64,000 nucleotides of DNA from Virgisporangium aurantiacum (GCF_016863635.1 NZ_BOPG01000014.1:20166-84165), one strand, 5' to 3'. Shown: positions 54,585 through 63,876, counted from the first letter of the stretch. Program-made: numbers and translations. Notes: generated from the letters alone by a model not told the origin.

Positions 54585-55049
54585 CATCGGCGGCAGGGCG
54601 CCGACGCGGCTCGGGCGCGCGGACGGCGCCACCGCGCGTAGGCACCCGGGACGGCGCCACCACGACCTAGGCACGCGGACGGCGGCATCACGACCTGGGC
54701 ACGCGGACGGCGCCACCGCGACCTCGACACGCGGACGGCGCCGCCACGACCCTGGGCGCCCGGGTCGGTCGTGACAGCGCGACCGGCACCCGGGCCGAGC
54801 TGGCAGCGGCCCGGGCGGCGTGCTCGGCGAGCAGTGCTCACGGCCAGGTCGTTCGTGGCCGGCGGACAGCGTCCCGCGGCCGATGCTCGGCGCGGCCATC
54901 CGGACGCCGGACAGCGTCTCCGCGACGGCGCCTCACGACGGGCGGCTCTGTGGAACACGCCGAACAGCTGTAACAGAACACGTATTGTCTGGTGACGGTT
55001 GTGCCATTACGGTCGGCGGCATAGTGCTGCCACTCCGGGAGGTCCTCCG
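54585..55049. repeat. Spacer with five copies of a 28-bp tandem repeat
   Basis: Units at 54613-54640, 54641-54669, 54670-54697, 54698-54725 and 54726-54753 follow GGCACGCGGACGGCGCCACC plus CGACCT-type ends. The rest (to 55049) contains the aminotransferase promoter region; TGTAACAGAACACGTATTGT near 54969-54988 is the only A/T-richer part. Confidence 0.8.
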
Positions 55050-56387
55050 ATGACCAGCCAGGCGTTTCAGGACGATCGTGCGCACGTCTTCCACTCGTGG
55101 TCGGCGCAGCGTGCTCTCGCACCCGCCGTCGTCGTCGGTGGTGAGGGGGCCTGGTTCTGGACCGAGGATGACACCCGCTACCTCGACTTCTCGTCGCAAC
55201 TGGTCAACCTCAACATGGGCCACCAGCACCCGCGGGTGGTGGCGGCGATCCAGGAGCAGGCGGCCGCGCTGTGCACGGTCGCCCCGTCTTTTGGCAACGC
55301 CGCCCGGAGTGAGGCCGCGCGCCTGATCGCGGATCTCGCGCCCGGCGATCTCAGCCATGTCTTCTTCACCAACGGTGGCACCGAGGCGAACGAGCACGCG
55401 GTCCGGATGGCGCGACTGGCCACCGGTCGCCACAAGATTCTCGCGGCGTACCGCTCGTACCACGGCGCCACGACCGGCTCGATCACGCTCACCGGCGACC
55501 CGCGACGGTGGCCGAACGAACCCGCGATGCCCGGCGTCGTGCGGTTCTTCGGGCCGTATCCGTACCGGTCGCCGTTCCACGCCGAGTCGGAGGCGCAGGA
55601 GAGCGAGCGGGCGTTGGCGCATCTCGACGAGGTGTTCACGCTCGAGGGTCCGCAGACCATCGCCGCCGTCATCCTGGAGACGGTGGTCGGGACGAACGGC
55701 ATTCTGGTGCCGCCGGACGGCTACCTGGCCGGCGTACGCGAGTTGTGTGACCGGCACGGCGTCCTGCTGATCTGCGACGAGGTGATGAGCGGCTTCGGCC
55801 GGTGCGGCGAGTGGTTCGCCGTCGACCGGTGGAACGTCGCCCCGGATCTGATCACGTTCGCGAAGGGGGTCAACTCGGGGTACGTGCCGTTGGGCGGTGT
55901 CGTGCTCGGGCCGCGCGTGTACGAGACGTTCGCGGAAAGGGCTTACCCCGGGGGTTTGACGTACTCGGGGCATCCGTTGGCCTGTGCCGCGGCGGTCGCC
56001 ACGATCAACGCGATGAAGGACGAGGGGATCAACGAGCGGGTACGCCGTCTCGGCGAGGAGGTGGTGCGGCCGCGGCTGGCGAAGTTGCAGGAGCGCCACC
56101 CGTCGGTCGGCGACGTCCGCGGACTCGGCCTGTTCTGGGCGATCGAACTGGTGAAGGACCGGGCGACCCGCGAGATGCTGGTGCCCTACAACGCCGCCGG
56201 CGAGGCCGCGAAGCCGATGCTCGAGGTGGCCGCCGCCTGCAAGGCGCAGGGCGTCTGGCCGTTCACGCACTTCAACCGCCTGCACGTGGTGCCGCCCTGC
56301 GTCACGACCGAGAAGGACCTTTCCAACGGGCTGGACGTGATCGACGACGCTCTCGACGTCGCCGACCGCTACTACACCGGCTCCTGA
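55050..56387 (+). CDS. Class III PLP-dependent aminotransferase
   Basis: 445 residues from the ATG at 55050 with GGAGGTCC upstream. The PLP core shows TNGGTEANEHAVRMAR, the CDEVMSGFGRCGEWFA segment (Asp for the pyridine N), and the Schiff-base Lys in ITFAKGVNSGYVPLGG. It is of the omega-amino-acid:pyruvate type (beta-alanine, taurine or similar amino donors). Its stop overlaps the MBL gene start (TGATG). A near palindrome is at 55932-55945. Confidence 0.92.
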   Translation: MTSQAFQDDRAHVFHSWSAQRALAPAVVVGGEGAWFWTEDDTRYLDFSSQLVNLNMGHQHPRVVAAIQEQAAALCTVAPSFGNAARSEAARLIADLAPGDLSHVFFTNGGTEANEHAVRMARLATGRHKILAAYRSYHGATTGSITLTGDPRRWPNEPAMPGVVRFFGPYPYRSPFHAESEAQESERALAHLDEVFTLEGPQTIAAVILETVVGTNGILVPPDGYLAGVRELCDRHGVLLICDEVMSGFGRCGEWFAVDRWNVAPDLITFAKGVNSGYVPLGGVVLGPRVYETFAERAYPGGLTYSGHPLACAAAVATINAMKDEGINERVRRLGEEVVRPRLAKLQERHPSVGDVRGLGLFWAIELVKDRATREMLVPYNAAGEAAKPMLEVAAACKAQGVWPFTHFNRLHVVPPCVTTEKDLSNGLDVIDDALDVADRYYTGS

Positions 56388-57190
56388 TGGCGTTCTCCGG
56401 CGCGCCGATCTGCCGCACCTGTGGGGTACAACAGGACGTTGAAGCCGAGGTCTGCCCGATCTGTGCGGACGACCGTCAGTACGTCGGCTGGAACGGGCAG
56501 CTGTGGACGACGGTGACCTCGCTGGCAGCGGACGGACACCGTGGCGTCGTGCGGGAGGAGGGGCCCGGCCTCTACGGGGTCGGCGCCGAGCCGGCGACCG
56601 CGATCGGGCAACGTGCGCTGCTCGTGCCCGGGGAGGGCGGAAACGTCCTGTGGGACTGCGTCTCCGTCATCGACGACGCCACTGTGGACGCCGTGCGCGC
56701 GCAGGGCGGGATCGCCGCGATCGCGATCTCGCACCCGCACTTCTTCGGCTCGATGGTCGAGTGGAGCGACGCGTTCGGCGGCGTGCCGATCTACGTGCAC
56801 GAGGCCGATCGCGAGTGGGTCCGCCGGTCCGGCAACGTCGTCCTCTGGAGCGGTGACACGCGGGAGATCCTGCCGGGACGCACGCTCGTCAACTGCGGTG
56901 TGCACTTCCCGGGTGGAACGGTTCTCCACTGGGCCGGCGGCCGCGCGTTGTGCACAGGCGACATCGTGATGGTGGTGATGGACCGGCGTTGGGTCAGCTT
57001 CATGTACAGCTACCCGAACCTGATTCCGGAGCATCCCGAGACGATCGCGCGGGCGGTGCGGCTGTTGGAGCCGTTCGACTTCGACTCGATCTACGGCGGG
57101 TGGTGGGGCCGGGTCCTCACCGGTGACGCGAAGTCGAGGCTGCTGGCATCCGCGGCACGGTACAACGAACACATAGGGGTTGATCGATGA
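56387..57190 (+). CDS. Zinc-ribbon MBL-fold protein, degenerate metal motif
   Basis: 267 residues. Residues about 9-27 form a zinc ribbon (CRTCGVQQDVEAEVCPICADD). The remainder has the MBL outline (VLWDCVSVIDDATVDAV, ISHPHFFGSMVEWSD, GVHFPGGTVLHWAGGRALCTGDIVMVV). HxHxDH is replaced by SHPHFFGS, leaving only two His, so hydrolase activity is uncertain. It is translationally coupled to the aminotransferase and probably acts in the same pathway. Confidence 0.8.
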   Translation: MAFSGAPICRTCGVQQDVEAEVCPICADDRQYVGWNGQLWTTVTSLAADGHRGVVREEGPGLYGVGAEPATAIGQRALLVPGEGGNVLWDCVSVIDDATVDAVRAQGGIAAIAISHPHFFGSMVEWSDAFGGVPIYVHEADREWVRRSGNVVLWSGDTREILPGRTLVNCGVHFPGGTVLHWAGGRALCTGDIVMVVMDRRWVSFMYSYPNLIPEHPETIARAVRLLEPFDFDSIYGGWWGRVLTGDAKSRLLASAARYNEHIGVDR

Positions 57191-57209
57191 CGCTCACGGC
57201 GTCATCGAT
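57183..57209. terminator. Terminator hairpin with T-run
   Basis: An 11-bp stem (57183-57193 with 57199-57209), 5-base loop and following TCTTTTC lie at the end of the MBL gene, facing the convergent phoD gene. Confidence 0.85.
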
Positions 57210-57215
57210 TCTTTT

Positions 57216-58805
57216 CTAGCCTTGCGTGCTGACCAGCCGGACCCCCGGTACTCCCGCAAGGACCTCGAACCTCGCGGCCGTGACGATGTTGGCCGCCGGC
57301 GTCTGCACGGTGTCCACGGTGCGCAGCGCGACCTGGAGGCTGTCGGCGGTGAGTTCGCACACCATGTATCCGCGTCGATTATCGATGAACTTCCAATGTG
57401 GGCTCTCCGCCATGATCGGGTCGAACAACGCGTGGAACGCGGTGCGGCTGTAGTCGCCGCCGGAGGTGATCGACGTGCCGGTCAGCTCGGCGCCGACGAC
57501 CGGTGACGCCGGGTCGTCGAAGTCGGGTTTCAGATCGCAGACCCACGTGGCGTGCCGGTCACCGGTGAGCACGACCGGGTTGCTGGTGCGGCCGGAGCCG
57601 AAGAAGTCCAGCAATCGGCGCCGTTGCACGCGATAGCCGTCCCAGCAGTCCATCTCGAATGTCTGCCGCGGCCCGGCGACGCGATCGTTCTGCGCCCACA
57701 TCACCTGATTGGCGAGCAGGTTCCAGCGCGCGCCCCCGCGCATTCCGCGGATCAGCCACTCCTCCTGCCGGGCGCCGGTCATGGTCATGGTCGGGTCGTT
57801 GGCCCTCGCCAGGTTCCACGGCTGGGCGGTGCGGTACTGCCGCGTGTCGAGGACGTGCAGGCTGGCCAACGGACCGAAGTCGAGCCGCCGGTAAATCTGG
57901 GACTCCAGGCCGTTCGGCAGCGACTGCCGCCGCAGCGGCATGTGTTCGTAGTACGCCCGGAGCGCGGCTACGCGTCGGGCGCGGAAGGACTCCGGGGTCT
58001 GCCGGGTGGGGTCCTGCGGATGTTCGTCGGCCCAGTTGTTGTCGATCTCGTGGTCGTCGAGGGTGACGATCCACGGGAACGAGGAATGCGCTTTCCTGAG
58101 GTCGGGATCGGTGCGGTACTGGGCGTGCCGGTTGCGGTAGTCGGCCAGCGAGTACGGTTCGTCGATGCCCTCGTGCAGGCGCGTCGCGCCCTTGTTCGGC
58201 CCGTTCTCGTAGATGTAGTCGCCGAGGAAGATGACGAACGCCGGGTCCTCGTCGACGAGGTGCGGGTAGGAGGTGAAGTAGCCGGCCGCCCAATCCTGAC
58301 AACTCGCGAACGCGAAGCGCAGTCGGCGCGGGCTCTGGTCGGCGGGGGGCGCGGTGATCGTCCGGCCTGTTTCGGACGCCTGTCCGTCCGCCAGGAAGCG
58401 GTACCAGTACTCGCGGCCCGGCCGGAGGCCGACCAGTTCGACGTGCACGGAGTGCGCCAGTTCGGGCTGGGCAAGCGCTTTCCCGCGCTGCACGATACGG
58501 CGGAACCGGTCGTCCTCGGCGACCTGCCAGTCCACCGATACGTCGACGTCGGGCATGCCTCCGCCGGCGACCGGGTCGGGGGCGAGGCGTGTCCACAGCA
58601 CGACGCCATCGGGCGTGGGATCACCCGAGGCGACGCCGAGCGAGAACAGCCCGCTGGGCAGGGTCGGCGTCGGCCGGGGAACCGGCACGGCCAGGGGACT
58701 CTGCCCCTCCGGTCCGATCAACGCCGGACCGACGACCAGGCCCGCGACCGCCCCGGCGGCCTGTGCCACGAACCGACGCCGGCTCAACGGATAGGACAAC
58801 GGCAT
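57216..58805 (-). CDS. phoD: PhoD-type alkaline phosphatase, copy 1
   Basis: 529 residues. The Tat signal (SRRRFVAQAAGAVAGL) directs folded export. The N-terminal Fn3-like PhoD_N domain begins LFSLGVASGDPTPDGVVLWTRL. The metallophosphatase domain has FASCQDW, FLGDYIYE, TLDDHEIDNNW, GDRHATWV and the final GTSITS. PhoD enzymes are Ca/Fe-dependent phosphodi/monoesterases. It is a close paralogue of the next gene, in tandem. A palindrome copy (58470-58483) encodes KALA and a near copy is at 58083. Confidence 0.95.
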   Translation of the reverse strand: MPLSYPLSRRRFVAQAAGAVAGLVVGPALIGPEGQSPLAVPVPRPTPTLPSGLFSLGVASGDPTPDGVVLWTRLAPDPVAGGGMPDVDVSVDWQVAEDDRFRRIVQRGKALAQPELAHSVHVELVGLRPGREYWYRFLADGQASETGRTITAPPADQSPRRLRFAFASCQDWAAGYFTSYPHLVDEDPAFVIFLGDYIYENGPNKGATRLHEGIDEPYSLADYRNRHAQYRTDPDLRKAHSSFPWIVTLDDHEIDNNWADEHPQDPTRQTPESFRARRVAALRAYYEHMPLRRQSLPNGLESQIYRRLDFGPLASLHVLDTRQYRTAQPWNLARANDPTMTMTGARQEEWLIRGMRGGARWNLLANQVMWAQNDRVAGPRQTFEMDCWDGYRVQRRRLLDFFGSGRTSNPVVLTGDRHATWVCDLKPDFDDPASPVVGAELTGTSITSGGDYSRTAFHALFDPIMAESPHWKFIDNRRGYMVCELTADSLQVALRTVDTVQTPAANIVTAARFEVLAGVPGVRLVSTQG

Positions 58806-58904
58806 GCGCCGATGCTATTGATCGGAAGCCAGGAACCCCGCATTTGGCGTCCGTGGTCCCGACTTGTCTACAGATCGTGCTTTGACGCCTACTGTTCGTG
58901 CCGG

Positions 58905-60479
58905 TCAGACGATGTGGACCCCCGGCAGCCCCGCCGTCACCTCGAACTGCGCGACGGTCGACACCTGGGCCGTCGGCGCGAGCACCGTGTCGACAACCCG
59001 CAGCCGGGCGTGCAACCGCTCCTCGCTCACGTCACAGACCATGTAGCCGCGCTGGTTGTCGATGAACTTCCAGTGCGGGCTCTCCGCCATGATCGGGTCG
59101 TAGGTGGCGTGGAACGCCGCCGTGTTCGCGTTGCCGCCTGTGGATATCGAGGTGCCGGTCAGTTCGGCGCCCACCACCGGCGACGCCGGGTCGTCGAAGT
59201 CGGGCTTGAGATCGCAGACCCACGTGGCGTGCCGGTCACCGGTGAGCACGACCGGGTTGCTGGTCCGGCCGGACCCGAAGAACTCCAGCAGGCGACGGCG
59301 TTGCGCCCGGTAGCCGTCCCAGTTGTCGAGGTCGAAGGTCTGGGTCGGGCCGGCGGTGCGGTCGTTCTGCGCCCACATCACCTGGTTGGCGAGCAGGTTC
59401 CAGCGGACGTGCCGTTCGCTCATCCCGCGTACGAGCCAACGCTCCTGCTCCTCGCCCGTCATCGAGCGCGTCGGATCGTAGGTCTCCTCCAGGGTGGCGA
59501 CCTGGTCGCTGCGGTACTGCCGGGTGTCGAGGACGTGCAGGTTGACCAGCCGTCCGAACGACAGCCGCCGGTACAGCCGCATGTCCAGCCCGTCGGGGAT
59601 CGACGAGCGACGGAGCGGCATGTGCTCGTAGTACGCCTGGAACGCGGCGATCCGGCGCGCCCGGAACGCCTCCGGCGTCTGCAGGGCCGGGTCCTGCGGG
59701 ATCTCGTCGGCCCAGTTGTTGTCGAGTTCGTGGTCGTCCAGCGTGACGATCCACGGCACGGAGGAATGCGCTTTCCTCAGGTCGGGATCAGTGCGGTACT
59801 GGGCGTGCCGGTTGCGGTAGTCGGTGAGCGTGATCGGCTCGCCGGTACCCTCGTGGAGGCGGGGGGCGGCCGGGTTGGGCGTGTTCTCGTAGATGTAGTC
59901 GCCGAGGAACGCCACGAATGCCACGTCCTCGTCGATCAGGTGCGGATACGCGGTGTAGTGGCCGGCCTGGAAGTCCTGGCAACTGGCGAACGCGAAGCGG
60001 AGGTCGTGGACGCGTTCTCCGGGTGCCGGAGCGGTGCGCGTCCGGCCCGTCTCGGAGACCTGCTTCCCGACCCTGAACCGGTACCAGTACTCGCGGTTGG
60101 GCCGCAGGCCACGCAGTTCGACGTGCACCGAGTGCGCCAGTTGCGACCGGGAAAGCGCTGTCCCGCGCTGCCGTACGCGGCGGAACCGCTCGTCCTCGGC
60201 GACCTCCCAGAACACCGGCACGTCGACGTCGGGCATGCCGCCGCCGTGAACGGGGTCGGGCGCGAGGCGCGTCCACAGCACGACCCCGTCCGGGCCCGGG
60301 TCACCGGAGGCGACACCGAGCGCGAAGAGCCCGTCAGGAAGCGCGGGCGAGGCGCCGGGCCGCGGGACGGCGCGGGCACCGTCGGGCCCGATGAGTGCGG
60401 GACCAGCGACGAGCCCGGTGACGGCCCCGGCGGCGCTGGCGACGAACCGGCGGCGGCTGATCGGATACGGGAGCGACAT
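58905..60479 (-). CDS. phoD: PhoD-type alkaline phosphatase, copy 2
   Basis: 524 residues and the same architecture: Tat signal SRRRFVASAAGAVTGLVAG, PhoD_N, and FASCQDF, FLGDYIYE, TLDDHELDNNW, GDRHATWV motifs. Several DNA stretches are nearly identical to copy 1 (for example around GDRHATWVCDLKPDFDDPASPVVGAELTG), as expected of recent duplication or gene conversion. The near palindromes at 59763 and 60150 occupy positions equivalent to 58083 and 58470 in copy 1. The two copies are separated by 99 bases. Confidence 0.95.
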   Translation of the reverse strand: MSLPYPISRRRFVASAAGAVTGLVAGPALIGPDGARAVPRPGASPALPDGLFALGVASGDPGPDGVVLWTRLAPDPVHGGGMPDVDVPVFWEVAEDERFRRVRQRGTALSRSQLAHSVHVELRGLRPNREYWYRFRVGKQVSETGRTRTAPAPGERVHDLRFAFASCQDFQAGHYTAYPHLIDEDVAFVAFLGDYIYENTPNPAAPRLHEGTGEPITLTDYRNRHAQYRTDPDLRKAHSSVPWIVTLDDHELDNNWADEIPQDPALQTPEAFRARRIAAFQAYYEHMPLRRSSIPDGLDMRLYRRLSFGRLVNLHVLDTRQYRSDQVATLEETYDPTRSMTGEEQERWLVRGMSERHVRWNLLANQVMWAQNDRTAGPTQTFDLDNWDGYRAQRRRLLEFFGSGRTSNPVVLTGDRHATWVCDLKPDFDDPASPVVGAELTGTSISTGGNANTAAFHATYDPIMAESPHWKFIDNQRGYMVCDVSEERLHARLRVVDTVLAPTAQVSTVAQFEVTAGLPGVHIV

Positions 60480-60579
60480 ACGTCGATGCTATGGCGGACG
60501 GGGTGAACGAACGACCCCCGCCCGCACGAACGCGACGTGAACCGGTGGGCGAGACATGCGCCTTTGGATGGCGCGGTTA

Positions 60580-60690
60580 GCCTCGGGGACGGCGCTTGCC
60601 CTGGGCTGTCGCGCGGATTTGCCTCGGGGACGGCGCTTGCCCTGGGCCGTCGCGCGGATTTGCCTCGGGGACGGCGCTTGCCTCGGCGAC
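60580..60690. repeat. 41-bp tandem repeat
   Basis: Two near-identical 41-base units (60580-60620 and 60621-60661, one base different) and a partial third (60662-60690) each contain GGACGGCGCTTGCCCTGGGC. The spacer 60480-60839 also holds several AGCGCTT half-palindromes (60711, 60727, 60783). No gene was recognised in it. Confidence 0.85.
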
Positions 60691-60839
60691 AGCGCCCGCC
60701 CCGCAACGACAGCGCTTGCTCAAGGACAGCGCTATCCCGGACCTCACCGCTGGCCGCAAGAGGCAGCGCCCGTGCCCGGGATAGCGCTTTCCTCACACGA
60801 GAGAGCCTGGCCGTGCGACGACGCTCGCGGCCGGCGGTC

Positions 60840-61883
60840 TCAGTACACGAACGGCCATCCGGCCGTGTCGTAGGCGAGCAGGTTGATCCCGAGGCGGGAC
60901 TGCCCGTTCGACAGGTAGTAGTGGTAGATCAGCACGTCGGAATCGGTGTCGGAAAGTACGGCCTGGTGCCCGGGTCCGATCACCGTGGTGTGCCTGGCGA
61001 GCACCTGCGTTCCGCCGCCGGACGTCATCGGGGTTCCGGCGCGGTCGGCGTACGGGCCGGTGATGCTGGTCGACCGGCCGACCATGATGCGGTACGTGCT
61101 CTGGGCGCCACGGCAGCACAGGTCGAACGACACGAACAGGTAGAAGTATCCGTTCTTCTGCACGATGAACGGGGCCTCGATCGCGGTGCTCCCCGACCTG
61201 GACGCGAGCGGACGCACGGCGGTGTCCGTCGTGGACCGGCGACCCGTGGCCGGATTGAGGCTGATCAGCTTGATGCCCGTCCAGAACGATCCGAAGGTCA
61301 GCCACCATCGGCCCTGCCCGTCGACGAACAGGTTGGGGTCGATGGCGTTGTAGTCGTTGGCGCTGCTGCTCTCGATGACCAGGCCCTCGTTGACCCACGA
61401 ACCGGCCGCGCCGGTGGTGCTGGTGGCGAGGAAGATCGCCGACCGCTGCGATCCGAACGTGGAGGCCGAGTAGTACATGTAGTAGCGGCCGTTGCGGTAG
61501 GACAGGTCGGGCGCCCAGAGGTTGCGGCCATTCCCGGTGTACGTGTTCGCCCACGGCGTGCCGTTCGGGAACGCCGACCCGGCGTTGCGGATGGTCACGC
61601 GATCGGTGGACGTCTTCAGGCTGACCCCGTTGCCCGTCATCGCGAGCAGGTAACCGCCTTCCGGACGGCGGATCATCACCGGGTCGTGCGCGCCGGTGTC
61701 GCCGGTGAGACGGCCGGGGGCGGGATAGGCGGCGGGCGGCACGGTGGGGGTGGCAAGTGCGACCGGGGCGCTCAGGGCACTCGGGGTGGCGGGAGCGGTT
61801 GCGGCGCGAGTGGCGGTCGCGGCCGTGACCACCACGAGGGCCGCAAGTACTGCGGAAAGCGCATTCCTGCTGGTGGGTGTCAT
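60840..61883 (-). CDS. Secreted GH43 arabinan endo-1,5-alpha-L-arabinosidase
   Basis: 347 residues with a signal peptide (about 1-28). The five-bladed propeller shows GAHDPVMIRRPEGGYLLAMTG (catalytic base Asp), NLWAPDLSYRNGRYYMYYS, NDYNAIDPNLFVDGQGRWWLTFGSFWTGI (pKa Asp) and STAIEAPFIVQKNGYFYLFVS (acid Glu). LCCRG is typical of endo-arabinanases of GH43. It would release arabino-oligosaccharides from plant pectin. A near palindrome (61854-61867) covers codons 6-10. Confidence 0.93.
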   Translation of the reverse strand: MTPTSRNALSAVLAALVVVTAATATRAATAPATPSALSAPVALATPTVPPAAYPAPGRLTGDTGAHDPVMIRRPEGGYLLAMTGNGVSLKTSTDRVTIRNAGSAFPNGTPWANTYTGNGRNLWAPDLSYRNGRYYMYYSASTFGSQRSAIFLATSTTGAAGSWVNEGLVIESSSANDYNAIDPNLFVDGQGRWWLTFGSFWTGIKLISLNPATGRRSTTDTAVRPLASRSGSTAIEAPFIVQKNGYFYLFVSFDLCCRGAQSTYRIMVGRSTSITGPYADRAGTPMTSGGGTQVLARHTTVIGPGHQAVLSDTDSDVLIYHYYLSNGQSRLGINLLAYDTAGWPFVY

Positions 61884-62365
61884 GGGAGGAGCATAGACGA
61901 TTGTCGATTGTTATCGTTATCAAAACCGGGCGCGGAATCGGGTCGGCTGCCGACGTTGTCCGCCCGTGGGCCGATGGGCACCCCGGGTCTGTTGTGCTGC
62001 CCGGCGCGGCCGGGCTTGTCCCGCCGAGTTGCCCGATGGGGCCGAGAACGGGGTGCGAGCCGCTGAGGACGGAGGAACGGTGTCAACGGGCCGGCGATGC
62101 CAGCCCGGCGACAACGGAACACCATGAGGCACCGGCAAGGACGGCAACGGCGAGGACGGGGACGGGGACAAGGCGGCGGCGACAACGGAACGACCATCGG
62201 CAACGGCGAGGACGAGGCAGCGACCGCAACGGCAACGGCAACGGCAACGGCAACAACGGGACGATCATCGGCGGCGGCGACAGCAACACCGAGTGACACG
62301 ACCCATTCACCGACTGTTGCGGTCGACCCTTACCCTGAGCGTCCATCGATATCCGTGGAGGCGCA
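61884..62365. other. Spacer with low-complexity hexamer repeats
   Basis: The first 40 bases carry the arabinanase promoter region and a possible operator: on the minus strand TGATAACGATAACAATCG, with direct GATAAC and AATCG repeats. From about 62097 to 62290 the spacer is made of CAACGG/GACGGGGACA-type repeats, including about five GGCAAC hexamers (62226-62256). Open frames there on both strands encode only Arg/Gly or Ala/Val runs and are not annotated. Confidence 0.55.
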
Positions 62366-62626
62366 ATGACGTACCCGGACCGGCCCGATACCAAAGCCCG
62401 ACTGTGGCTCGGCCTGTCCATCGCGGCCACGCTGCTGTGCTGCACGCTCGCCGGCATCGTCGGAATCGTCTACTCCGCCCTGGCGGTCAACGCCGAGAAC
62501 CGGGGCGACTACTACGAGGCCCTGGAGAAAGTGGGCAAGGCCAAGGGCTGGACGATCACGGCGATCGTCATCGGCGCGATCATCACCCCGTTGTACATCT
62601 ACTTCACGCTGAACACCGACTACTGA
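62366..62626 (+). CDS. CD225/dispanin-like small membrane protein
   Basis: 86 residues, ATG with GGAGGCG upstream. Two hydrophobic segments (LGLSIAATLLCCTLAGIVGIVYSALAV and TAIVIGAIITPLYIYFTL). The conserved loop NAENRGDYYEALEKVGKAKGWTI matches the CD225/dispanin pattern, with CC before the first helix end. Function in bacteria is unknown; family members bend or rigidify membranes. Confidence 0.8.
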   Translation: MTYPDRPDTKARLWLGLSIAATLLCCTLAGIVGIVYSALAVNAENRGDYYEALEKVGKAKGWTITAIVIGAIITPLYIYFTLNTDY

Positions 62627-63876
62627 ACGACGTCGGGGTAGCGCGGCCGCAGATCGGCCAGGACCGCGCGGGCGGCGCGCCGGCCGGAAGCGAGCGCCCC
62701 CTGGATCGAACTCGTGTCGCGGTGGTCCCCGCACACGTACAACCCCTCGCCGAGCCGCACCCGGCCCCGCAACGGGTGCGGCGCCGGCATCGCCGGGAGG
62801 GCGTACGGCACCGGGTACGCGGCCACGGTGGTCCACGCGCCGGCATCCACGCCGTACAACCGGGGCAGTCGCTCGTGGACGCGGCGCTCAGTCGCGTCCA
62901 CTGTGGACGGAACACCGAGCACGGACGTCGCCACGAGGCTCGTGCCCGGCGGCGCATAGGCCGGCGCGACGGCGCTGACCACGACGCTGTTCGCCAGCAG
63001 ACCGTCGGTCGGGTCGACGCGCAGCACCGGCTCGGGGTCCAACGGTTGGGTGGTGGCGTGATAGTACGTCGTCACCGCGTTCCAGGACGGCACGCGGATA
63101 CCCGGCAGCAGCGTCGCGGCGGACCTGGCGTCGGTCGCCACCACGACCGCACGGGCGGCGTACCGCTTGCCGTCGGCGGTGCGCGCCTCGCCCGGCGCCA
63201 CGGTGCTCACGGCCGTTCTCATACGTATGGTTCCGGCCGGCAGCCGCGCGACGAGTTGCTCCGGTAGCTGGCCCATGCCCGCCGCGGGCAGGGCCGCGCC
63301 ACCCCGCAGGAAAGAGCGCCAGACCAGGTGGAAGAACCTACTGGACGTGGTCAGCTCACCCTCCAGGAACACGCCCGACAGGAACGGGGCGAGCACGGTG
63401 TTGATCAGCCGGTTCGAGCAGCCGAGCCGCTGCAGTTCGCGGTGGGTGGGGCGGTCGGCGCGCAGCTTCTTCCGGGCGCCGACGAGGTCGCGGCCGCTCA
63501 GCGCGGCGAGCGCGAACAGGTCACCCGGCCGGAAAAGTCCTGAAGAAAGCGCTTTCCACGCACCGGCGACCGCCGCGGGAGTGAACGCGAGGAGGTGGCT
63601 GCCGTCGTCGGTGTGCACGCGGACGCCGGGTAGGAACGGTCGCAGGTCGAGTGCGGAGAGGTCGAACTCGCGGGCGGCCGCGGGATAGGCGGGGCACAGC
63701 ACCTGGAACCCGGCGTCGAGCCGGAACCCGTCGACCAGATCCGTGCGGACTCGACCACCGACCTCGTTGGCGGACTCGAGCACCAGTACGTCGATGCCGG
63801 CGTCACGCAGGCGGCGCGCGGCGACGAGGCCGGCGAGCCCGGCCCCGACCACGACCACCTCGGCGCTTTCCACCAT
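62620..63876 (-). CDS. FAD-dependent amine-oxidase/phytoene-desaturase-like oxidoreductase
   Basis: 418 residues from the ATG at 63876. The FAD fingerprint VVVVGAGLAGLVAARRL...VLVLESANEVGGRVRTD is followed by GFRLDAGFQVLCPAYP. The C-terminal FAD loop reads LYVCGDHRDTSSIQGALASGRRAA. The family includes protoporphyrinogen oxidase-like, squalene and carotenoid enzymes; no substrate can be assigned. It overlaps the 3' end of the CD225 gene by 7 bases. A palindrome core at 63547 encodes KALS. Confidence 0.88.
   Translation of the reverse strand: MVESAEVVVVGAGLAGLVAARRLRDAGIDVLVLESANEVGGRVRTDLVDGFRLDAGFQVLCPAYPAAAREFDLSALDLRPFLPGVRVHTDDGSHLLAFTPAAVAGAWKALSSGLFRPGDLFALAALSGRDLVGARKKLRADRPTHRELQRLGCSNRLINTVLAPFLSGVFLEGELTTSSRFFHLVWRSFLRGGAALPAAGMGQLPEQLVARLPAGTIRMRTAVSTVAPGEARTADGKRYAARAVVVATDARSAATLLPGIRVPSWNAVTTYYHATTQPLDPEPVLRVDPTDGLLANSVVVSAVAPAYAPPGTSLVATSVLGVPSTVDATERRVHERLPRLYGVDAGAWTTVAAYPVPYALPAMPAPHPLRGRVRLGEGLYVCGDHRDTSSIQGALASGRRAARAVLADLRPRYPDVVQ

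Noticed and set aside
53166..54753. CRISPR array at the 22- and 28-bp repeats
   Set aside because: Repeats are directly adjacent and degenerate without unique spacers, and there are no cas genes.
61877..62369. Arg/Gly- and Ala/Val-rich frames on both strands
   Set aside because: They arise from GGCAAC-type repeats, overlap each other and lack ribosome sites and family motifs.
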